Positions 16,290 through 28,555 are shown, counted from the first letter of the stretch. The stretch is DNA of 55,233 bases from an uncultured Collinsella sp. (GCA_902464035.1 CABQHT010000005.1:1-55233), one strand, 5' to 3'. Program-made: numbers and translations. Notes: a model not told the origin generated them from the letters alone.

Positions 16290-16346
16290 CTCCAATAGCA
16301 GGTAAGCGGGCGGCCGAGCAGACGGCAAGATAGCCACGATTCAAAT

Positions 16347-16378
16347 GCGAAGGGCGGTCCTGAAAGGCCGCCCTTCGC
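16347..16378 (-). terminator. Hairpin downstream of rnr
   Basis: GCGAAGGGCGG pairs perfectly with CCGCCCTTCGC around a 10-nt loop. It begins about 25 bp past the rnr stop. No long U-run follows, so it may be a 3'-end stabiliser as well as a terminator. Confidence 0.65.
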
Positions 16379-16403
16379 CCCCACACCATGAGTCGGAATT
16401 TGG

Positions 16404-18539
16404 CTAATGGATAAGCTTAAAGTCCAAGTGCCCACGCGTGGTATTGACGCGCGAGACCTCGATGATCACACGCTGCCCCAGTTCATAGTGGGTCCCCGTG
16501 TCGGCACCTGTGAGCGTGAGCGCGTCCTCGTCAAACTCGAACCACTCGTTGCCCAGGCTCTTGATCGAAACCAAGCCTTCGACCTGTGTCAGGTCCAAGC
16601 GCACAAAGAGGCCCATGCTGCTAACCCACGAGACGGTTCCGGCATAGCGCTCGCCCAGACGGTCCTCATAGTACTGGGCAATCTTGATCTTTTGCGTCGC
16701 ATGGCTGGCGGCATCTGCCGCGCGCTCGGCATCGCTGCATGCGCGGCAGATCTGCGGCAGAATGCGCGGCAGCGACTCGCGCCCCTTGCCGATCAGCCGC
16801 GGCGTACGGACCAAGGCGTCCTTGCCGCCGAGCTGCTCATAGGCCAACTGCAGTTTGAGCACGCGGTGCACCACCAGATCGGGGTAGCGACGGATGGGAC
16901 TCGTAAAGTGGCAGTAGCACGGCGCGGCGAGCGCAAAGTGGCCCTCGTTGCGCGGCTTGTACAGCGCGCGCTGCATGCTGCGCAGAAGCAGCGTGTTGAC
17001 GAGCGGTGCGTTGGCCGTACCAGCGGCAGCATCAACTGCAGCCTGCAGCTCATCGGGACTCCCCAGGGCAATACCGGCAGCACGGCGATCGTCGATGATG
17101 CCCAGCTGCGCCAGCGCAACGGCGGCACCGTGCAGGCTATCGGGGCTCGGATCCTCATGCACGCGATAGCAGGCCTCGATATCACGGTCTGCCAGCCACT
17201 CTGCAACGCACTCGTTGGCGAGCAGCATGGCTTCCTCGATAAGCGACGTGGCACACGAACGCCCGCGCGCCACAATCTGCACGGGTACTCCGTCCTCATC
17301 CAATAGAGCGCGAATCTCTGCCGTGTCAAAATCGACTGAGCCGCGGGCGCGACGAATACGACGGCGAAGCTTGGCGAGTTCGTTGGCGGCGACAAGAAAA
17401 TTGCCGAGGTCGACGTTGCAGCCGCGGGCGGCCTCCTCGCACGCAAGACCGCGCTCAAGCGCTTCCTCGCGCGAGACCTCAGCAGCCGCAACATCCTCGG
17501 CCGCACCCTCCAGCACCCCATACTCAACCGCGCCGGCACGCACCAGCAGCGCCTCGGCGCCGTCATAGTCCATACGCACACGCGAGCGAATCACGCTGGG
17601 GTACGGATCGTAATGCCGCACGCGACCCTGCGCATCAAGCTCAATGTCAACGGTAAACGCAAGACGGTCCTCGTCAGGGCGAAGCGAGCACAGGTCACAG
17701 GACAGGCGTTCGGGCAGCATGGGAAGCACGCGATCGGCCAGATACACCGATGTCGTGCGATGGCGAGCCTCAAGATCGATATGCCCGTCCCAAGCCACAT
17801 AGTGAGAAACGTCAGCGATATGCACACCCAGTCTGTAGCCACCCTCGGGCGTGCGCTCAAGCGAAATGGCATCGTCAAAGTCGCGCGCGTCGACCGGGTC
17901 GATCGTGATGACAAAGCGGTCGCGCAGATCGCGGCGGAGCGGGTCCTTAAGCGCCGCGGACACATCGAGCGAAAGCCCCTCGGCCTCGTCCAGCGCGGCC
18001 TCGGGATAGCTATCGGTATAGCCGTAACGCGCCATCACGTATTGAACGCCCAAATCGGGCGCGTCATCTCCGCCAATGCGGCGTTCGATCGTCACGGTGC
18101 CCGATTCCAGGCGCGTCGGGTAGGTCAAAATGCGCGCGACAACGGCATCACCCGGGTGGACGCCCAGACGATCCGCCGAGGTATCCTCGGGCAGAATGAA
18201 GAAGTCGGCCTTCAGGCGCGAATCGAGCGGCTCGATCACACCGAGCGGACCGACGGTCTGGTACGTACCCACCACGCTTATGGCTGCGCGCTCAACCACG
18301 CCTTCGATCACGGCGCGCCGCTCACCGTGCGGGCTGTTCTTAATGCTCACGGCAACGGTATCACCATCCATGATCTCGCGCTTACCGCGGCCCATAACCT
18401 TGTAGTCGCCGCTCTCGGTTATGACATAGGCGCCATGCTCATGGAGCTGCACGCGCCCGGTCAGGCTCGGACGGCGTTCGCTGCGCACCGGCCCACGCTT
18501 ATTGCGAGCACCGCGCTTATGCTTGTTATTGCGCCCCAT
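16404..18539 (-). CDS. rnr: Ribonuclease R
   Basis: A 711-aa 3'-5' exoribonuclease that degrades structured RNA and, with SmpB/tmRNA, defective mRNA. A basic N-terminal stretch (GRNNKHKRGARNKRG) is followed by cold-shock-like domains. The RNB domain carries ITIDPVDARDFDDA, with the catalytic acidic residues, and later TSPIRRYPDLVVHR. The C-terminal S1 domain runs from about residue 630 (ERYAGTVSWVSSMGLFVRL). GGAGG lies 4 nt before the ATG. It is slightly shorter than the E. coli enzyme and lacks a long basic C-terminal tail. Confidence 0.95.
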   Translation of the reverse strand: MGRNNKHKRGARNKRGPVRSERRPSLTGRVQLHEHGAYVITESGDYKVMGRGKREIMDGDTVAVSIKNSPHGERRAVIEGVVERAAISVVGTYQTVGPLGVIEPLDSRLKADFFILPEDTSADRLGVHPGDAVVARILTYPTRLESGTVTIERRIGGDDAPDLGVQYVMARYGYTDSYPEAALDEAEGLSLDVSAALKDPLRRDLRDRFVITIDPVDARDFDDAISLERTPEGGYRLGVHIADVSHYVAWDGHIDLEARHRTTSVYLADRVLPMLPERLSCDLCSLRPDEDRLAFTVDIELDAQGRVRHYDPYPSVIRSRVRMDYDGAEALLVRAGAVEYGVLEGAAEDVAAAEVSREEALERGLACEEAARGCNVDLGNFLVAANELAKLRRRIRRARGSVDFDTAEIRALLDEDGVPVQIVARGRSCATSLIEEAMLLANECVAEWLADRDIEACYRVHEDPSPDSLHGAAVALAQLGIIDDRRAAGIALGSPDELQAAVDAAAGTANAPLVNTLLLRSMQRALYKPRNEGHFALAAPCYCHFTSPIRRYPDLVVHRVLKLQLAYEQLGGKDALVRTPRLIGKGRESLPRILPQICRACSDAERAADAASHATQKIKIAQYYEDRLGERYAGTVSWVSSMGLFVRLDLTQVEGLVSIKSLGNEWFEFDEDALTLTGADTGTHYELGQRVIIEVSRVNTTRGHLDFKLIH

Positions 18540-18620
18540 GGCGCCTCCTTGCTATCGATGACGAACTCCAAAGAGTCTACCCAAATGATTCGCTTTCCTG
18601 CCGTCCCCTAGAGATCAAAA

Positions 18621-18650
18621 AACGGGCCGCCCCATAAGAGACGACCCGTT
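18621..18650 (-). terminator. Terminator of ftsE-ftsX
   Basis: AACGGGTCGTC pairs with GGCGGCCCGTT (imperfect near the loop) on the minus strand, followed by TTTT. It lies 24 bp past the ftsX stop. Confidence 0.85.
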
Positions 18651-18674
18651 GGAAGGGATAAATTCCAGCCATGC

Positions 18675-19595
18675 CTACACGCGCAGGTAGCGGCGCATGG
18701 CTATGGCAGAACCAAAGAGACCGATAATCACACCGACCAGAATCAGCGCAGCATAGGTCACCAAGTAGTACTGCATCGGCAGGGCAAACGACATCCAGCC
18801 GATGCTCTCCTGCAGACGCGGAATCATCAGATTGCGCAGCAGCTCCAGAACGCCGATGGAAAGCAGCGAGCCCAAAATAGCCTGCAGTACGCCCTCGGTG
18901 ATAAACGGGCCGCGAATGAAGCCGTTGCTGGCGCCGACCAGACGCATAATCGCAATCTCACGACGACGCGCCGTGATGGACAGGCGAATCGTGTTGTTGA
19001 TGAAGATGAATGCGATAAAGGTCAGAAGGCCAACGAGTACCACGGCGGCGATGCGGATGTAGTTGGTCACCTGGAACAGGCGGCTCACTTCCTCCTGGCC
19101 GTACAGCACGCTCGCGTTGACGTCGCCGTCATCCGCGATCTTCTGGAAGTCGGCGTTCTTCTTGAGCTTCTGGGCCGTGCTCTCGACCTTGGACGGATCG
19201 TCCATCTCAATTGCAAACGAAGCCGGCAGCGGGTTCTGGCCATCGAGCGCGCTCATGGTGGCGTCGGCGTTGCCCGACATCTTGCTCGTATACTCGGCCA
19301 GCGCGTCGTCCTTGTCCTTATAGGTCACGGACTTGACGTTATTCCACGTCTTAAGCTCGGCCTCAAAAGCCTGAACGTCTGCCTGATCGGCGTCATCGCT
19401 AATAAAGGCGTTAATGACAACCTGATCCTCGACGGTGCCGATCACGGAGTTCAGCATCGCGGAACCCATGATGAACAGGCCGATGATAAACAGCGAAAGG
19501 AAGATCGTGATGACGGCGCCGAGCGAGGTGGTCCAGTTACGGAAGAAGTGGCTCATTGCCTCTTTGAGCGAGTAGCCCACGTTAGTTGGTGCCAT
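18675..19595 (-). CDS. ftsX: Cell division ABC transporter permease FtsX
   Basis: FtsX is the membrane partner of FtsE; the complex activates peptidoglycan hydrolases at the septum. The 306-aa product has an N-terminal TM (about 24-46), an extracytoplasmic domain of about 125 residues, and three C-terminal TMs. The cytosolic SITARRREIAIMRLVGAS segment is the FtsX/MacB signature that contacts the ATPase. The start overlaps the end of ftsE by 14 bp, so translation is coupled. Confidence 0.94.
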   Translation of the reverse strand: MAPTNVGYSLKEAMSHFFRNWTTSLGAVITIFLSLFIIGLFIMGSAMLNSVIGTVEDQVVINAFISDDADQADVQAFEAELKTWNNVKSVTYKDKDDALAEYTSKMSGNADATMSALDGQNPLPASFAIEMDDPSKVESTAQKLKKNADFQKIADDGDVNASVLYGQEEVSRLFQVTNYIRIAAVVLVGLLTFIAFIFINNTIRLSITARRREIAIMRLVGASNGFIRGPFITEGVLQAILGSLLSIGVLELLRNLMIPRLQESIGWMSFALPMQYYLVTYAALILVGVIIGLFGSAIAMRRYLRV

Positions 19596-20802
19596 AGTTG
19601 CCGTAACCTCCCCTCTCCTGGTCGCGGATTACGTGGCCGCCCTCGAGGGCGATCACGCGACGGTGCATGCTATCGACCATCTCGCGGTCGTGCGTAGCGA
19701 CGATCACGGTGGTGCCGGTGCGGTTAATGCGCTCGAGCAGCTTCATGATGCCCAGCGAAATCGCCGGGTCGAGGTTGCCCGTGGGCTCGTCACAGATCAA
19801 AAGCGGCGGGCGGTTGACCATGGCGCGGGCAACGGCAACGCGCTGCTGCTCGCCACCGGAAAGCTGATCGGGCAGCGAGTCCATCTGATCAGCCAGGCCG
19901 ACCAGACGCAGCACCTCGGGAACCTGGCTGCGAATAACGCCCTTGGGCTTGCCGATGCACTGCAGGGCAAACGCCACGTTTTCGTAGGCAGATTTTTGAG
20001 GCAGAAGCTTAAAGTCCTGGAACACGGCACCAATCTGACGACGCAGGAACGGAACCTTGCGATTCTTGATCTTCATGAGGTCCTGACCGGCAACCAGGAT
20101 GCGGCCGCTCGTCGGCTTGACGTCGCGGTTGAGCGTCGACAGCAGCGTGGTCTTACCCGAGCCGGAATGACCGACCAGGAAGACGAACTCGCCCGGATAG
20201 ATCTCGATGTTGATGTCGTCGAGTGCAGGCTTGTTGGGCTGTGCCGGATAGATCTTGGTGACATGCTCCATAAGGATGACGGGCTCGACACCGGCCTGCT
20301 TGGCCATCTTCTTGCGGCTGGCTTGCGGATCGATGGGCGCAAACACCGACGTAAAATCGGGGTTGTTGAGCGCGTTATCGAGGCTTGCGACCTCGGCGGC
20401 CTGATCGCTCTCGACCACCGGGACAGCAGGCTGCGTGGGATCGGGAATAGCGGCAAAGAGACCGGACTGCGCAGGCTGAGGAACCGGCGTCGCAGGGGCC
20501 ATGGGGTCGGGAATGCCGGCCATGGTAGGCTGCGGCGTGGCGGCGCCAGCCTGAGGCTGCTCCACGCGAGCGGTCACGGCCTGAACGGGCTCAAAACCCG
20601 CCGTGCCGGAAAGCGCGACATCGCTGGTGGGATTGTAGGCAAAGGGATCGGATGCCGGCTGTGCCTGATCTGCCGGCTGAGTGGGGGCCTGAGCAACAGG
20701 CTGGCCCTCTGAATCCGGAGTGGCGAAACGACTGCCCTGGACGCCCGTCTGCGTCTTGGGGGCATCATCGCCCGCACCGGAGGTACGGAAGTGGTTACCC
20801 AC
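19582..20802 (-). CDS. ftsE: Cell division ATP-binding protein FtsE with long N-terminal extension
   Basis: FtsE is the cytosolic ATPase of FtsEX. The ABC domain covers about residues 174-400: Walker A GHSGSGKT (211-218), signature LSGGEQ (314-319), Walker B LLICDEP (334-340), and a switch His in VATHD. The protein is 406 aa, while FtsE is usually about 225. The extra 170 residues are a Pro/Ala/Gln-rich, low-complexity and probably disordered region. The start is GTG at 20802 behind AAGGAG, and the frame is open throughout, so the extension is likely real. An internal ATG near codon 166 lacks a good binding site. Confidence 0.93.
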   Translation of the reverse strand: MGNHFRTSGAGDDAPKTQTGVQGSRFATPDSEGQPVAQAPTQPADQAQPASDPFAYNPTSDVALSGTAGFEPVQAVTARVEQPQAGAATPQPTMAGIPDPMAPATPVPQPAQSGLFAAIPDPTQPAVPVVESDQAAEVASLDNALNNPDFTSVFAPIDPQASRKKMAKQAGVEPVILMEHVTKIYPAQPNKPALDDINIEIYPGEFVFLVGHSGSGKTTLLSTLNRDVKPTSGRILVAGQDLMKIKNRKVPFLRRQIGAVFQDFKLLPQKSAYENVAFALQCIGKPKGVIRSQVPEVLRLVGLADQMDSLPDQLSGGEQQRVAVARAMVNRPPLLICDEPTGNLDPAISLGIMKLLERINRTGTTVIVATHDREMVDSMHRRVIALEGGHVIRDQERGGYGNYGTN

Positions 20803-20905
20803 TGGTGCTCCTTATCGTCGTGCGTTTAAACTACATGAGCGCTTTACATTTTAGCAGCATTAGCTTTGCTGCACATAAGAAGCATGGCGGGGTTTGGGTC
20901 TCACC

Positions 20906-21034
20906 GGCCGGGCGCAGGGTTACCTCCCAAATCGTCCTCGCGCATGGCCGGCATTTGTCCTGCTCCTGCGGAGCTGCGGACAAACGCCGGCCATGCGCTG
21001 CGGAAAGATTTGGGAGGTAACCCTGCGCCCGGCC
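20906..21034. repeat. 129-bp near-palindromic element
   Basis: Outer arms of 28 bp (beginning GGCCGGGCGCAGGG, reading through ACCTCCCAAATC) are perfectly inverted at 20906-20933 and 21007-21034. Inner arms GCGCATGGCCGGC and GCCGGCCATGCGC are also perfect, flanked by short unmatched stretches. Together they could form a long cruciform or RNA hairpin. It occupies most of the 450-bp gap between the transketolase genes and ftsE, where no gene is apparent. No transposase is present, so a MITE-like element is possible. Confidence 0.9.
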
Positions 21035-21174
21035 TGCGGCTACTATGGGGCCGACGCACCAACTTGAGATGCTGCGCATACAAAGTTGGAAGGGTCTGAA
21101 TTGCACTTTGTTGGGATGGGCCCGTTTCCCCATGGGAAATTTGCTTGGCAGGACTCTAATTTAAATTCAGCATA

Positions 21175-21207
21175 AACAGGGGCGCCCTCTTTGAGGACGC
21201 CCCTGTT
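21175..21207 (-). terminator. Terminator of the transketolase operon
   Basis: AACAGGGGCGTCCTC pairs with GAGGGCGCCCCTGTT on the minus strand with one mismatch, followed by a weak U tract. It is about 47 bp after the stop of the transketolase C-terminal subunit. Confidence 0.8.
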
Positions 21208-21253
21208 CTGGCTTGTTTGCGGTTGTCGACGCGATACTTTGCCTCGTCTTGCC

Positions 21254-22195
21254 TTATGCCAAGAACTCCTTGGTGGTCGCCACGATGTTGGCGGCGTCCA
21301 GGCCGTACTTGTGCAGGAGCTCGGCACCCGGGCCAGACTCACCGAAGGTGTCGTTGACGCCGATCTTCTTGAGCGGCGTCGGGCACTGCTCACACAGGAC
21401 GTCGGCAACGGCGCTGCCCAGGCCGCCGATCACAGAGTGCTCCTCGACGGTTACGACGTGGCCGGTCTTGGTGGCGCTCTTGACGATCAGGTCGGCATCG
21501 ATGGGCTTGATGGTGTGCATGTTGATGACCTCGGCGTCGATGCCCTCGGCAGCGAGCTGCTCGGCGGCCTCGAGAGCCTCGCCGACCATCAGGCCGCAGG
21601 CGATGATGGTGACGTCGGCGCCCTCGCGCATGACAATGCCCTTACCCAACTCGAACTTGTAGGTCTCGGGGTCGTTGATAACCGGCGAGGCCAAACGGGC
21701 GAAGCGCATGTACACCGGACCGTCGCACTCGTAGGCGGCGCGCGTCACGGCGCGGGCCTCGACGTCGTCGGCAGGAACGATCACAGTCATGCCGGGGATG
21801 ACGCGCATCAGGGCGATATCCTCGCAGCACTGGTGTGTGGCACCGTCCTCGCCCACCGAGATACCGGCGTGCGTGGCACCGATCTTAACGTTGAGGTGCG
21901 GGTAGCCGATGGAGTTACGGACCTGCTCAAAGGCGCGGCCGGCGGCGAACATGGCAAAGGTGCTCGCGAAGGCAACGCGACCGGTGGTTGCGATGCCGGC
22001 GGCAACACCCATCAGGTTGCTCTCGGCGATACCCACATCGAAGAAACGATCAGGGCAGGCGGCCTTAAACTTACCGGTCTGCGTGGCGGCGGCCAGGTCG
22101 GCGTCGAGGACCACAAAGTCATCGTGCTCGTTGGCGAGCTCGACGAGGGCCTCGCCGTAGCTTACGCGCGTGGCGATTTTCTTGACGTCTGCCAT
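21254..22195 (-). CDS. Transketolase, C-terminal (pyrimidine-binding and C) subunit
   Basis: A 313-aa half-transketolase of the pentose phosphate pathway. It contains the thiamine pyrimidine-binding region with DVGIAESNLMGVAAGIA (the conserved activating Glu) and HAGISVGEDGATHQ, then a C-terminal domain with VVTVEEHSVIGGLGSAV. The ATG at 22195 starts one base after the stop of the N-terminal half. The two chains together match one full-length transketolase, an arrangement common in Actinomycetota, Firmicutes and archaea. Confidence 0.92.
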   Translation of the reverse strand: MADVKKIATRVSYGEALVELANEHDDFVVLDADLAAATQTGKFKAACPDRFFDVGIAESNLMGVAAGIATTGRVAFASTFAMFAAGRAFEQVRNSIGYPHLNVKIGATHAGISVGEDGATHQCCEDIALMRVIPGMTVIVPADDVEARAVTRAAYECDGPVYMRFARLASPVINDPETYKFELGKGIVMREGADVTIIACGLMVGEALEAAEQLAAEGIDAEVINMHTIKPIDADLIVKSATKTGHVVTVEEHSVIGGLGSAVADVLCEQCPTPLKKIGVNDTFGESGPGAELLHKYGLDAANIVATTKEFLA

Positions 22196-22196
22196 C

Positions 22197-23027
22197 CTAG
22201 AGCTCCTCTCCGGCGGCCGTGAGCTCTGCCATGGCCTGCTCAAACTGTTCATCGTTGGGGGCCTTGCCGTGCCAACCCACCTGGTTCTCCATAAAGGAGA
22301 CGCCCTTGCCCTTCAGGGTCTCGGCGATAATGGCGGTCGGCTGACCCTTGGTGGCGCGGGCCTCGGCAAAGGCGGCGCGGATCTGGTCGAAATCGTTGCC
22401 GTCGGCAAGCTCCACCACGTGGAACTTGAAGGCGCGGAACTTGTCGGCGAGCGGCATGGGGTCGTTGACTTCCTCGACGGGACCGTCGATCTGCAGGCCG
22501 TTGTGGTCGACGATCACGCAGAGGTTGTCGAGCTGCTGGTTGCCGGCAAACATGGCGGCCTCCCAGACCTGGCCCTCCTCGCTCTCGCCATCGCCCAGCA
22601 GGGCGTAGGTGCGATAGTCGTCGCCCCAGTGCTTGGCGGCAACGGCCATGCCCACGGCGGCGGAGATGCCCTGGCCGAGCGAACCGGTGGACATGTCAAC
22701 GCCCGGAGTGTCGTTCATGTTGGGATGGCCCTGCAGGTGGCTGCCGATGTGGCGCAGCGTCTCTAGATCCTCCTTGGGGAAGAACCCACGCTCGGCGAGC
22801 ACGGCATACAGACCAGGCGCGCAGTGACCCTTGGAAAGCACGAAGCGATCGCGGTCGGCCTTGCGGGGGTCAGCCGGGTCGACGTTCATTTCCTCAAAGT
22901 ACAGATAGGTCATGATGTCGGCAGCGCCGAGCGAACCGCCCGGATGGCCGGACTTGGCAGCGTGCACGCCGGTGACGATGCCCTTCCTTACCTCGTTGGC
23001 AACCTTTTTGAGCTCTTCGTCGCTCAT
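22197..23027 (-). CDS. Transketolase, N-terminal (ThDP-binding) subunit
   Basis: A 276-aa chain carrying the diphosphate-binding half. SGHPGGSLGAADIM and FVLSKGHCAPGLYAVL are the classic N-terminal motifs. LGDGESEEGQVWEAAM with a downstream Asn (IVDHNGLQID) is the GDG-N thiamine diphosphate and metal site. First gene of the two-gene operon with the C-terminal subunit. A gap of about 207 bp separates it from the YitT-like gene upstream, in which I see no further gene. Confidence 0.93.
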   Translation of the reverse strand: MSDEELKKVANEVRKGIVTGVHAAKSGHPGGSLGAADIMTYLYFEEMNVDPADPRKADRDRFVLSKGHCAPGLYAVLAERGFFPKEDLETLRHIGSHLQGHPNMNDTPGVDMSTGSLGQGISAAVGMAVAAKHWGDDYRTYALLGDGESEEGQVWEAAMFAGNQQLDNLCVIVDHNGLQIDGPVEEVNDPMPLADKFRAFKFHVVELADGNDFDQIRAAFAEARATKGQPTAIIAETLKGKGVSFMENQVGWHGKAPNDEQFEQAMAELTAAGEEL

Positions 23028-23234
23028 TGTGCCTTCCTTTCATCCTCTTTAGACAAGATGCGCACGGCACAGAAGGTCGTCCCAACCCAGCCGCGATGCA
23101 CGTACGTCCTTCATTATGCTGGAAACTGATGGCTTTACCAGACTTTTTATCATTTTTTGAGCAATTGAGCAGGCAGAACCGCTGATGAAACGGTTTATCA
23201 ATGTGAACGTCTTTTGGATGGAACGCGGTCGACC

Positions 23235-24125
23235 TTACGCGTTAATGTCCTTAAAGCCCTCACCGAAGGTTTCCGTAACGTCGGCAACCGTCACGATGGC
23301 ATGAGGATCGCGCTCGCGCACAATGGTCTTGAGCGTATTGAGCTCGCGACGGCTCACGATGACCATGATCACCGGCTTCTCAGCGCCCGAATACATGCCG
23401 GTCGCCTTTAATTTGGTGCAGCCGCGGCCCAGGCCGTACATGATGTCGGCCGCGATATCGGGGAAATTGTCCGAGATGATGAGTACCATACGACGCTTGT
23501 TGCCGCCATCGACCACCGCATCGATCACATAACCGCTAATGACCATCGAAAGGCCGGCGTACAACGCGTTTTCGATCGAGAAGACCGGGGCCGACAAGGC
23601 GCACACGGCAACATCGATTGCCATAACGGTCGAGCCCACCGGCAGCGAGGTGTTACGCGAGATGATCTGTCCAATCGTGTCCGAGCCGCCGGTGTTGGCG
23701 CCGGCACGCAGCACCATGCCGTAACCGATGCCCGTAATAATGCCGCCCCACATAGCGGGAAGCATCAGGTCCGCATGCGCCAGAGGTGCTACAAACGGGG
23801 CGAACAGATCGGTAAAGAAGCCCAGCAGCACAAAGCCCGTCGCGGTCTGCACCACGTAGAACATGCCGCCCTCGCGCATAACGACCAGCAACAGCAAGGC
23901 GTTCATCACGATCGTCTGAATACCAACGGGAAGCGATAGGCCGCGCGATGCGCCGACCGCCTGGATAATGGTGGCAAGGCCCGTAACGCCACCGGCAGCA
24001 AGGCCGTTGGGAATCAAAAACAGGTCGGTCGCAATAGCGGCCAGAGCGCACCCCAACATAATCTGGGGCAGGTCGTGAAAGAAGTTCATCGATAGAATGC
24101 GCTTGATGTCCAGACGATATGCCAT
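23235..24125 (-). CDS. YitT-family membrane protein (DUF161/DUF2179)
   Basis: A 296-aa integral membrane protein. It has five or six hydrophobic segments with LIPNGLAAGGVTGLATI and the GANTGGSDTIGQIISR motif typical of the family. A soluble C-terminal DUF2179-type domain follows from about residue 215 (GCTKLKATGMYSGAEKPVIM). Start at ATG 24125 behind GGGAGG. Family function is unresolved; transport of a small molecule is presumed. Confidence 0.85.
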   Translation of the reverse strand: MAYRLDIKRILSMNFFHDLPQIMLGCALAAIATDLFLIPNGLAAGGVTGLATIIQAVGASRGLSLPVGIQTIVMNALLLLVVMREGGMFYVVQTATGFVLLGFFTDLFAPFVAPLAHADLMLPAMWGGIITGIGYGMVLRAGANTGGSDTIGQIISRNTSLPVGSTVMAIDVAVCALSAPVFSIENALYAGLSMVISGYVIDAVVDGGNKRRMVLIISDNFPDIAADIMYGLGRGCTKLKATGMYSGAEKPVIMVIVSRRELNTLKTIVRERDPHAIVTVADVTETFGEGFKDINA

Positions 24126-24141
24126 GCTACCTCCCTCAAAA

Positions 24142-24165
24142 AAGCGCACCCAAACGGATGCGCTT
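24142..24165 (-). terminator. Terminator of secA-prfB
   Basis: AAGCGCA pairs with TGCGCTT around a 10-nt loop, followed on the minus strand by TTTT. It lies about 125 bp past prfB and just ahead of the YitT-like gene. Confidence 0.75.
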
Positions 24166-24291
24166 CGAACTTCTTGCTGTATTCGATTCTACCGATTCGC
24201 CGAACAAAAACCACCCCTGCGCAGGGTTTGCTTTGGATACAAAACCACCCTGCTCGGAGAGTTTTATCCATTTCCACATAAACCGGGCGAT

Positions 24292-25439
24292 TTATGCAGA
24301 TGGGGTCTCCGCGTCGGCGTTGCCGGTGGCCCAGCGATGGTAGCCAATAACAAACGGGTCCAGGTCGCCATCGTCAAGAACGGCCTCGACATTGCTGGTC
24401 TCCACGCCCGAGCGCAGATCCTTGACCATCTGGTACGGGTAGAGCACGTAGCTGCGAATCTGGTTGCCAAAACCGATCGTGGTCTTGGGTCCGCGAATCT
24501 CATCGAGCGCCTCGGCGCGCTTCTCGAGCTCAATCTCGTACAGGCGAGCCTTGAGGATCTGCATGCACGCGGCCTTGTTCTGGATCTGGCTGCGCTCGTT
24601 TTGGCAGGTAACCACAATGCCGCTGGGAAAATGCGTCACGCGCACGGCGGAGTCGGTGGTGTTGACGCCCTGACCGCCCGGACCGCTCGCGTGGTACACG
24701 TCCACGCGGATGTCATCGGGGTTGATCTCGATGTCGATATCATCGGGCAGTACGGGGATGACCTCGACGCCAGCGAACGTGGTCTGGCGGCGCTTCTTGT
24801 CGTCGGTGGGGCTAATGCGCACCAAGCGGTGCACACCGGCCTCGGCGCGCAGCATGCCAAATGCGTCCTTGCCCTCGACGGTAAAGGTCGCGCGGTCGAT
24901 GCCGATGACCTCGGCCGCGGGACAGTCGTTGATGGTGACCTTCCAGCCGCGACGCTGGCAGTACTTCATGTACATCTTAAAGAGCATGAAGGTCCAGTCC
25001 TGGGCCTCCAGGCCACCCTGTCCGGGCTTGATGGTCACAATGGCATCGCCGTGATCGAACTCACCGGTAAACCAGCTCGAAAGCTCAAGCTCATCGATGG
25101 CACGGGCCAGGCGCTCAGCCGTGGCTGTAGCCTCCTCGCGAAGGGCGGTGGCGTCGGGGTCATCCCCCATCTCCTCGGCAAGCTCCAGCGCGGCGCGGGC
25201 ATCGGAAAGCTCGCCGCGCGCGGTGTCCATGGCAGCGATATCTTCCTTGGTGCGCGCGATTTCCTCCATGGTGGCACGGGCGGCGTCGGCGTCATCCCAA
25301 AAGCCGGGGGCCACGCTTTTGGCCTCGAGCTCGGTCACGCGCGTGCGCTTTTCGTCCAAGTGGAGATACGACTCGACCTCGCCGAGCCGGTCCGCAAACG
25401 CGTCCAGCTCGGCGGGCGTTACCTCTAAAGCCTCAGCCA

Positions 25440-25440
<1 letters not shown>
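24292..25440 (-). CDS. prfB: Peptide chain release factor 2
   Basis: RF2 releases peptides at UGA and UAA. The 382-aa product is continuous, without the in-frame UGA frameshift that controls prfB in many bacteria. The catalytic GGQ lies at 255-257 in ASGPGGQGVNTTDSAVR. The stop-recognition tripeptide, nearly always SPF in RF2, reads S210-P211-T212 here. The ATG overlaps the secA stop by one base (TAATG), so the two are translationally coupled. Confidence 0.95.
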
Positions 25441-28247
<2,807 letters not shown>

Positions 28248-28388
28248 GTGGTTTTCCTTTTTGGCCATCGCCCACGCCGTGCAGCTGCGGGCGAGTTAAA
28301 CACAGATGATTGTACTTTAGCCAAACAAGGCGCGGCCTATACGGTCGACCTCGACCGCCACGTAATAACTATGACCAACCTGCCGCAA

Positions 28389-28477
28389 TGGAACAGGTTT
28401 ATTTTGGCAGGTTTTATCTGAGCAAACGCCGTCTCTCTGCCATTTGGTGCCACGGGGACAGGTTAGCTTGCACCAAT
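28389..28477. repeat. GGACAGGTT-type intergenic repeats, two adjacent motifs
   Basis: 28389-28419 nearly duplicates the motif at 16260-16289 (shared ACAGGTTTATTTTGG). 28451-28477 carries GGGGACAGGTTAGCTTGCACCAA, similar to 42131-42160. These fill the roughly 300-bp gap between secA and rpmE; no gene is apparent in it. Confidence 0.6.
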
Positions 28478-28486
28478 AAAAAGAAA

Positions 28487-28519
28487 AGGGCCGCGCTACC
28501 CAAATGGATGCACGGCCCT
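28487..28519 (-). terminator. Terminator of rpmE
   Basis: AGGGCCG pairs with CGGCCCT around a 19-nt loop; on the minus strand TTTCTTTTTATT follows. Confidence 0.75.
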
Positions 28520-28555
28520 CATGCCATGAATGCGAGCGATTCCGCGGCGAGCTAT

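Noticed and set aside
20831..21133. Short frames on both strands through the 129-bp palindrome
   Set aside because: They mirror each other because of the inverted repeat and show no start signals.
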